From contig JACPVB010000112.1 in the NCBI GenBank assembly GCA_016191985.1, positions 1-11,221 of the forward strand: DNA of 11,221 bases, written 5' to 3'. The notes below the pieces were generated by a model. It ran no database searches, had not been told where the DNA came from, and saw only the letters and a list, made by a program, of their open reading frames with translations. The DNA comes from Chloroflexota bacterium (GTDB taxonomy: Bacteria > Chloroflexota > Anaerolineae > Anaerolineales > Villigracilaceae). How positions within the stretch are numbered: position 1 is the first letter of the stretch; the number at the start of each line of letters is the position of its first letter. A program made the translations under genes and the position numbers. Shown one piece after another: positions 6,144 through 11,221 of the stretch.

Positions 6144-8741
6144 ATGCAAACCGAAAACGGCATTGAATCACAACTCAAGGATGCGGCGCAACTCTCCGAG
6201 GCGGTATGGGCGGTTCTTGCGGAGCGGATCGGCGGCATGTGGCAGCTTCGCTCTTCCTATCGTCTTAACAAGGCTGCTCAAAACGAGTTGATCGGGATTA
6301 TGGCCACACCCATGGTGGATGCCTGGTTATGTGGTGCTTTGAGCGGGGGATACTCACGTTTTACTTCCACTCCTGCGGGAGGCAAACTTAATACCGCGCG
6401 GGTGTACGTGTTTCCAGTTAGCGGCACATCCCAATGCGTCATCGTCGGCGCGGATGAACAGACTCCCACTGCGCAGCGCATTTGGAAGTTGACCGCGTCC
6501 CTGCTCTCCGGGCATTCAGCTTCACCCAGTCAACCGTTCCTGCCGGACCTGCAATCTGGTCTGGCTTTCGATTTGCCGCTTGCCCTCGAGAAGGTGCTGG
6601 GTGCGTTTGTGCAGGCAGTAGCTTGTCAGGGCGCATGGCTCGCCATCCGGCGCGGCGAATCGCTCGATATTCAGGCGGAATGGAATGCGCCAAAGGCAAA
6701 GGGTGTGTCCCTGCCCATAGAGGAGAACCCGATCCTCCGTCGTGTGAACCGATCCCTCGCCGATGTGTTGATCGTCCGCGGACAGCCCAATTGGGACAAT
6801 CTGCCGTACGGTGTTTTAAAGTCTGGCACAAATACATGGATCTGCCTGCCGTTGGTGATCGGCCATCGCCTGATTGGGGTGGTCGCGCTCTGGCGGCAAA
6901 AGGATTTTTCCCAAGCCGAGCGCGGACAATTGCGCGATCTTTCCTCGCGCGTCCCGCCATCTGTGGAAGTGGTGGTGACTTTTTCCGAAATGGCTTCGCA
7001 CCTGCGCAGGCTGGGCCTGCTCAACGATTTTGTGTTGACCGTTTCCTCCGCACAAAATTTGGATCAGATCGCGCGGCGCATGTTCGGCCTGCTCACCCGC
7101 GCCTTCAACACTGAATTGATCGCGCTTTTCCTGCGTTCCAGTGACGGGCGAATTCTGCGCGATTATCGCATGTTCGAGGGCAAACTGAATGTCATCAGTG
7201 TGACGGTTGCGGGGCATTCCATGCAAACCGTTTTGAAGGAGGGGCGAGTCCGTCGGATTGCCGATTCAATGCGCGATGGATTTATCGGCGTTCACAAGGG
7301 CGCGCGTTCCGAATTGATCGTCCCATTAAAATACCGCGGACAACCCACTGGCGTGCTTGTCATCGAGAACACATACGCTGAAGCCTTTAGCCAATACGAT
7401 GAACATCTGATGGTGGTTATTGCCAGTCACCTGGCGGGGTTGATCGAATACACACGCCTGCGTGAAGAGGCAGAAGGCCGCGCGCGCAGTCTGGGTTTGA
7501 TCCATGAAGTGGTGCAGCAGGTCATCGGCCTGAACGATAAAAACGAAGTAGCGGCTATTGCCGCTGAGTTGGTGGCGCAATATTTCAAGTACGAACTGGC
7601 CGTCATTTTGCTGTTGGACGATCAGCGCAGGTTCACCATCCAAGGCATCGGCGGCACCCACGCAGAGACGCTCAAAACCGCACTGGCTGGCAGCGAGTTC
7701 ATCAAGGCAGAAGGAGTCACAGGCCAGGTGGCACAGACGGGTGAGAGTATTCTCGTCAACGACACGATGCAGAACGGCTTATACAAGGCGATCAAAGGCT
7801 GGGAGGCGCGCTCAGAGGTCTGCGTGGCTGTGAAGGACGGGGATACCATCCTCGGTATCATTGATGTGGAGAGCAGGGAACAGAACGCCTTCTCACACAA
7901 CGACCTGATCGCCATGGAGTCGCTGGCAGGCATCCTTGCCTCGGTGGTCTCCAGTGCCAATCAATACCAAAAATTGCAGGAGACGGTTCGTCAATTGCGT
8001 GCCACCGAAATCGAATTGAACGCCCGCATGGAAGCGCAGCAGTCCGCCGAAAACAGGTTATTACAGGCCGCGAAACTTGCGGCAGTCGGTGAAATGGCGG
8101 CGGGAATTGCACACGAGTTAAACAACCCGCTCACCACAGTCACCGGTTTCTCCGAGATCGTTTTGGATGAACTCTCCGAAGACTCGCCTCACCGAACGGA
8201 ATTGGAAATGGTCCTGCTCGAAGCACGGCGCGCCAGCGGGGTTGTCCGCCGCCTATTGGATTTTTCTCGCCAGGGCGAGCGCACCCGCACGCGCGCCGAT
8301 ATCAACGAAGTTGTGAACGACGTGATTGCCCTCACGCGGCATTTAATCCAGACCAACAATGTCAACCTCACCCTGCGGCTTGATGAAGACCTGCCCTGGG
8401 TTTCCATCGATGTCAACCAAATGAAACAGGTATTGCTCAACCTGATCCACAATGCCTTGCAGGCCATGAAAGGCGGCGGAGAGTTACTGGTTAGCACCTA
8501 TCCTGCCAGGCGCGAAACACGAGATTGGATCGTGATGCGCGTGAAAGACAGCGGAAGCGGCATTTCTCCTGCGGACCAAAGCCGCATTTTCGAACCATTC
8601 TTCACTACCAAAGGAGACCGCGGCGGCACCGGCCTTGGGCTTTCAGTTACCTATGGCATCATCACCGATCATGGTGGAACCATCGAAATATCGAGCGAAC
8701 CGGATCTCGGCTCCACGTTTGAAGTCTGGCTGCCGGTCTAG
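6144..8741 (+). CDS. Soluble multi-GAF sensor histidine kinase
   Basis: The 865-residue cytoplasmic protein has no membrane segment. Order of domains: a degenerate GAF-like N-terminal region (about 10-120, ending IVGADEQTPTAQRIWKL), three GAF domains (about 135-280, 290-435, 449-605), a coiled coil (605-645), HisKA (645-710) and an HATPase domain (755-865). Catalytic motifs are complete: phospho-acceptor H657 in GIAHELNNPLT, N770 in the N box NLIHNALQAM, DSGSG (802-806) in the G1 box, IFEPFF (815-820) and GGTGLGL (827-833). The H-box is of the NtrB/AtoS type. The kinase should autophosphorylate and pass phosphate to the receiver in the next gene and/or the regulator at 10330. Ligands of the GAF domains cannot be read from sequence. 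No ribosome-binding site precedes the ATG, fitting a leaderless mRNA. Only 11 nt separate it from the next gene. Confidence 0.92.
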   Translation: MQTENGIESQLKDAAQLSEAVWAVLAERIGGMWQLRSSYRLNKAAQNELIGIMATPMVDAWLCGALSGGYSRFTSTPAGGKLNTARVYVFPVSGTSQCVIVGADEQTPTAQRIWKLTASLLSGHSASPSQPFLPDLQSGLAFDLPLALEKVLGAFVQAVACQGAWLAIRRGESLDIQAEWNAPKAKGVSLPIEENPILRRVNRSLADVLIVRGQPNWDNLPYGVLKSGTNTWICLPLVIGHRLIGVVALWRQKDFSQAERGQLRDLSSRVPPSVEVVVTFSEMASHLRRLGLLNDFVLTVSSAQNLDQIARRMFGLLTRAFNTELIALFLRSSDGRILRDYRMFEGKLNVISVTVAGHSMQTVLKEGRVRRIADSMRDGFIGVHKGARSELIVPLKYRGQPTGVLVIENTYAEAFSQYDEHLMVVIASHLAGLIEYTRLREEAEGRARSLGLIHEVVQQVIGLNDKNEVAAIAAELVAQYFKYELAVILLLDDQRRFTIQGIGGTHAETLKTALAGSEFIKAEGVTGQVAQTGESILVNDTMQNGLYKAIKGWEARSEVCVAVKDGDTILGIIDVESREQNAFSHNDLIAMESLAGILASVVSSANQYQKLQETVRQLRATEIELNARMEAQQSAENRLLQAAKLAAVGEMAAGIAHELNNPLTTVTGFSEIVLDELSEDSPHRTELEMVLLEARRASGVVRRLLDFSRQGERTRTRADINEVVNDVIALTRHLIQTNNVNLTLRLDEDLPWVSIDVNQMKQVLLNLIHNALQAMKGGGELLVSTYPARRETRDWIVMRVKDSGSGISPADQSRIFEPFFTTKGDRGGTGLGLSVTYGIITDHGGTIEISSEPDLGSTFEVWLPV

Positions 8742-8752
8742 GCGAACGCATT

Positions 8753-10333
8753 ATGGAAAATACCTTCGTACTCGTTGTTGACGACGAACCGGGCATTGCA
8801 TTATTGTGTAACCGCCTGCTTACCCGCGCCGGTTACAAGGTAGCCACCGAAACTGATCCGCGCAAAGCGATTGAATACCTCCGGGAACATAAGATCAGCC
8901 TGCTGCTCGTCGATATCCGCATGCCCGAAGTGGATGGCTTCGAGGTCATTCAACATGCGCAGCGCCTGCAACCGGATGCCGCCGTACTTATTATGACCGG
9001 CCATGGCACAGTCGAGACTGCCATCCGTGCACTTCGGCAGGGCGTGGATGGTCTTTTGCTTAAACCATTCAGCCAGGGCAATGAGCTGATCGAAGCCGCC
9101 AAGCTCGCGCTGGCAGACAGCCAGACCAAACGAGACGCCGCCCGCACAAGGGCTTTGCGCCCGTTGTTTTCCGTCACCGAAGCCCTGCTCTCGGAAACCC
9201 GCCGCGAGCCGCTGCTCGATCTCATCGTCAATGCCATTTGCGGGCACATGCAATGCTCGCAAGCCGCTTGCTATCAGCTTGATTTTGAAACGAAAAATTA
9301 TTCCCTGCTCGTATCGCGCGGTTTTTCCTCCAGCCAAAACCATTTGGATTTGATTTCCCGCGTGGACGAATCTGCCACACCTTTGATGGTCAATGCCAGC
9401 GGGCCGGGTGACTTAACCCTGAAAGCGCATCTTTCCAACCTCGAGCTTGGTTCCGTTATCCTGACGCCGATCCTCCGCCCAAACCTGGGCATGGTGTTAT
9501 ATGCCGCCCGCGCCCTGGGGGAGCCTCCCTTCCGCGAATCAGACCTGGAGATGTTCCAGATTTTGGCGCGCCAGTCCATCGCCGCTCTGGAAAACGCGCG
9601 CTTATATGCCGAGCAATTGGACTACGTCCGCAAGGTGGAGGAATCTCAAAAGGCATTGTTGCAAGCTGAAAAAATGGCGGCGGCGGGCCGCCTCAGTGCG
9701 TCCATTGCGCATGAAGTCAATAACCCATTGCAGGCGGTGCAGAACTGCCTGCATCTTGCCGGGCGCGAAGACCTGCCCGAGGAAAAACGCAAGGAGTATT
9801 TCGACCTTGCTCGCACCGAGTTGGAACGGCTCATGCTCACGGTCCGCCGTATGTTGGATTTTTACCGCCCCGGCGCAAGCTCGCTCGAAACAGTGGACCT
9901 GGCCGAGATGCTGCAATATATCATCACACTGATGTCGAAGCAGCTTAATGAATCCAATGTAAAAGTGCAGGTTAATTTCCCCGCGCAAGGCCCGTCGATT
10001 CTGGCAGTCAGCAGCCAGATACAGCAGGTCTTTATCAACCTGATCTTAAACGCCGCCGATGCAATGCCCGAAGGTGGAGAGTTGCAAATCTCGGCTCGCT
10101 CATTGAATGAAGGCGTTGAAGTTTTGTTTCAGGATAACGGCAAGGGCATCCCAAAGGAAAAACAGACCAATATTTTCGAACCGTTTTTCAGCACGAAAGA
10201 AGGCGGTACCGGCTTGGGGCTAACAGTGAGTTACAATATAATTACCGCGCACGGCGGCGTCCTGGAATATCTGCCAGACCGCGGCCCCGGCGCATGTTTC
10301 CGCATATTCTTACCTGTAGGAGGAAAGCAATGA
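8753..10333 (+). CDS. Receiver-GAF-histidine kinase (N-terminal receiver hybrid)
   Basis: The 526-residue soluble protein starts with an intact receiver domain (about 4-120): acidic pair D10/D11, phospho-acceptor D54 in LLVDIRMP, T82 in IMTGHG and K104 in LLKPF. A GAF domain (about 138-283), a coiled coil (283-310), HisKA with H320 in SIAHEVNNPLQ, and an HATPase domain follow, with N433 in NLILNAADAM, DNGKG (461-465), IFEPFF and GGTGLGL (from 484). Both receiver and kinase look functional. Having the receiver first suggests its phosphorylation state controls the attached kinase, so this protein can take input from the kinase upstream and relay it to the regulator downstream. The ATG follows the upstream stop by 11 nt with only a weak AGGCGA as ribosome-binding site, consistent with translational coupling. 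Its own stop overlaps the start of the next gene. Confidence 0.92.
   Translation: MENTFVLVVDDEPGIALLCNRLLTRAGYKVATETDPRKAIEYLREHKISLLLVDIRMPEVDGFEVIQHAQRLQPDAAVLIMTGHGTVETAIRALRQGVDGLLLKPFSQGNELIEAAKLALADSQTKRDAARTRALRPLFSVTEALLSETRREPLLDLIVNAICGHMQCSQAACYQLDFETKNYSLLVSRGFSSSQNHLDLISRVDESATPLMVNASGPGDLTLKAHLSNLELGSVILTPILRPNLGMVLYAARALGEPPFRESDLEMFQILARQSIAALENARLYAEQLDYVRKVEESQKALLQAEKMAAAGRLSASIAHEVNNPLQAVQNCLHLAGREDLPEEKRKEYFDLARTELERLMLTVRRMLDFYRPGASSLETVDLAEMLQYIITLMSKQLNESNVKVQVNFPAQGPSILAVSSQIQQVFINLILNAADAMPEGGELQISARSLNEGVEVLFQDNGKGIPKEKQTNIFEPFFSTKEGGTGLGLTVSYNIITAHGGVLEYLPDRGPGACFRIFLPVGGKQ
10318..10323 (+). promoter_or_regulatory. Shine-Dalgarno site fixing the response regulator start at 10330
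   Basis: AGGAGG, 6 nt before ATG 10330, lies inside the end of the preceding kinase gene. It selects this ATG over an in-frame ATG at 10294 that would add 12 residues before the receiver domain. Confidence 0.85.
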
Positions 10334-11058
10334 AATCGAATATTCTGGTTGTAGACGATGAGCCTGTTGCAAGACAGTCCCTCACCGACATACTAAAACT
10401 GGAAGGTTATACTGTCGCTTCCGCTCCCAATGGGCAGGCGGCTGTCGAATTCGTCCGCACCCATAATGTGGACTTGATGATCGTGGATTTGAAAATGCCC
10501 GGCATGGACGGGCTTGAAGTGGTGCAAGTGGTGAACCAGGTCTCACCGGAAACGGAGGTGATCCTGCTCACAGCATACGGCTCCACCGAAACCGCGATCC
10601 AGGCATTGCGCTTGAGGATTCACGATTATCTTCTAAAGCCCGCATCCCCTGCGCAAATTCTTTCAACGGTGAAGAAAGGTCTCTCGCGCCGCTCTTCCAA
10701 ATCCCGCCTAAACCACATGTCCTCTGTGGATGATGGCGGCCAGGAAGTTTACTCTTTGAAGGACGGCACCACTGTGGATCTTTCCCGCCGCCAGATAAAG
10801 TTTAAATCCAAGATCGAGCATCTCACGCCTGCGGAAGGCAGGCTGTTGAAAATTTTGATGGAAAACAAAGGGAAGGTTTTCTCACACCGTGAACTGGTTT
10901 TATTGGTTCAGGGATATGATACCTCCCAACAGGAGGCGCCCGAAATTTTGCGACCGCTCGTCAGCCGCTTGCGGCATAAGCTCGATCAATTTCCGTCCCT
11001 GTCTGAACAGGTGGTCAGCGTGCGCGGAACAGGCTACTTGTACGAAGGCGATAAATAA
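10330..11058 (+). CDS. OmpR/PhoB-type response regulator
   Basis: The 242-residue protein has a receiver domain (about 3-118) with acidic pair D9/D10, phospho-acceptor D53 in IVDLKMPGMDG, T81 in LLTAYGS and K103 in LLKPAS. A Ser/Arg-rich linker follows, then a C-terminal winged-helix DNA-binding domain (about 155-240). That domain shows LTPAEGRLLKILMENKGKV, a recognition-helix region ending in VSRLRHKL, and the wing VVSVRGTGYLY, all typical of the family. The start at 10330 overlaps the kinase stop as ATGA, a sign of translational coupling and tight stoichiometry. The protein is the likely transcriptional output of the two upstream kinases; its target genes cannot be read here. The operon ends just after it at a strong terminator. 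Confidence 0.93.
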   Translation: MKSNILVVDDEPVARQSLTDILKLEGYTVASAPNGQAAVEFVRTHNVDLMIVDLKMPGMDGLEVVQVVNQVSPETEVILLTAYGSTETAIQALRLRIHDYLLKPASPAQILSTVKKGLSRRSSKSRLNHMSSVDDGGQEVYSLKDGTTVDLSRRQIKFKSKIEHLTPAEGRLLKILMENKGKVFSHRELVLLVQGYDTSQQEAPEILRPLVSRLRHKLDQFPSLSEQVVSVRGTGYLYEGDK

Positions 11059-11060
11059 CG

Positions 11061-11100
11061 GCAACAAAAAAGACCACAACAGCGTGGTCTTTTTTGTTGC
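11061..11100. terminator. Strong bidirectional rho-independent terminator
   Basis: GCAACAAAAAAGACCAC (11061-11077) pairs perfectly with GTGGTCTTTTTTGTTGC (11084-11100) around a 6-nt loop. The A-run in one arm and T-run in the other make it work in both directions. It ends the kinase-regulator operon, and on the other strand it meets the stop codon of the convergent gene. Confidence 0.93.
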
Positions 11101-11221
11101 TATTCATATGGCCCAAAAATATCCTTGGGCAGGCCTGGCGCACGGATCCATGAGAGCCAGCCGGTTTTTCCGCTATGCGTCGGCAGAGTCGGATGCTCAT
11201 ACATGACCAGGATCAGGCTGA
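11100..11221 (-). CDS. C-terminal fragment of an unknown protein (5' end outside window)
   Basis: On the minus strand an open frame enters from the window edge and gives 39 residues before TAG at 11102-11100. It reads SLILVMYEHPTLPTHSGK, then TGWLSWIRAPGLPKD and ends in IFGPYE. The rich Trp/Pro/Gly/Tyr content looks like real protein, not a chance frame, and the stop coincides with the edge of the bidirectional terminator, as expected for a convergent gene. I do not recognise the family. Another minus-strand frame here gives a less natural, Arg/Cys-rich peptide and is judged a shadow. Confidence 0.55.
   Translation of the reverse strand, partial: SLILVMYEHPTLPTHSGKTGWLSWIRAPGLPKDIFGPYE

Noticed and set aside
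6482..7114. A 210-codon plus-strand frame inside the first kinase
   Set aside because: It overlaps well-formed GAF domains in another frame and has the Arg/Ala/Pro-rich composition of a shadow frame in GC-rich DNA.
10294..10329. Upstream start for the response regulator at ATG 10294
   Set aside because: It would add 12 residues that overlap the kinase C-terminus and lacks a ribosome-binding site, whereas ATG 10330 has AGGAGG at 6 nt and starts right at the receiver domain.

Overview
The window looks like chromosomal DNA from an environmental bacterium, most likely Chloroflexota class Anaerolineae. This is an inference from gene style: soluble multi-GAF sensor kinases with NtrB-like H-boxes, a GAF/HD-GYP protein, a polytopic membrane protein fused to an endonuclease/exonuclease/phosphatase (EEP) domain, moderate GC content, and hairpin-rich intergenic repeats. 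No rRNA, tRNA, transposase, phage or CRISPR signal is visible, so the taxonomic call is tentative.

Left part (1-3623). The window opens in the 3' end of a gene for a C-terminal zinc ribbon (2-253). An extended -10 promoter overlaps its stop codon. Next comes a 662-residue protein with about 13 membrane segments and an EEP domain (339-2327). It converges on a minus-strand gene for a papain/C39-like cysteine hydrolase (2541-3623; a better-supported GTG start lies at 3539). The whole gap between the two stop codons is filled by a 193-bp inverted-repeat element made of four short CCC..GGG hairpins in mirror-image orientation.

Middle part (3624-4683). An AT-rich divergent region leads to a small conserved-looking hypothetical protein (3809-4117) and a YdbC/PC4-like single-stranded DNA-binding protein (4185-4406). 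Behind them are a possible micro-ORF with a good ribosome-binding site and a near-perfect 18-bp inverted repeat (4517-4534/4571-4588) of unknown role.

Right part (4684-11221). This is a signalling island. First is a GAF + HD-GYP protein, a predicted cyclic-di-GMP phosphodiesterase (4684-5829). A 314-bp repeat-rich spacer follows. Then comes a tight three-gene operon: a multi-GAF soluble histidine kinase (6144-8741), a kinase with an N-terminal receiver domain and a GAF domain (8753-10333), and an OmpR/PhoB-type response regulator (10330-11058) whose ATG overlaps the preceding stop as ATGA. The domain order suggests a branched phosphorelay (kinase 1 to the receiver of kinase 2, and one or both kinases to the regulator). 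The operon ends at a perfect 17-bp bidirectional terminator shared with a convergent minus-strand gene whose last 39 codons are visible (11100-11221).

Most interesting for follow-up: the mirror-image REP-like element at 2336-2528, the 72-bp palindrome before the HD-GYP gene, the kinase/receiver-kinase/regulator operon with a probably leaderless first gene, and two poorly described protein architectures (polytopic membrane-EEP, and the papain-like hydrolase).
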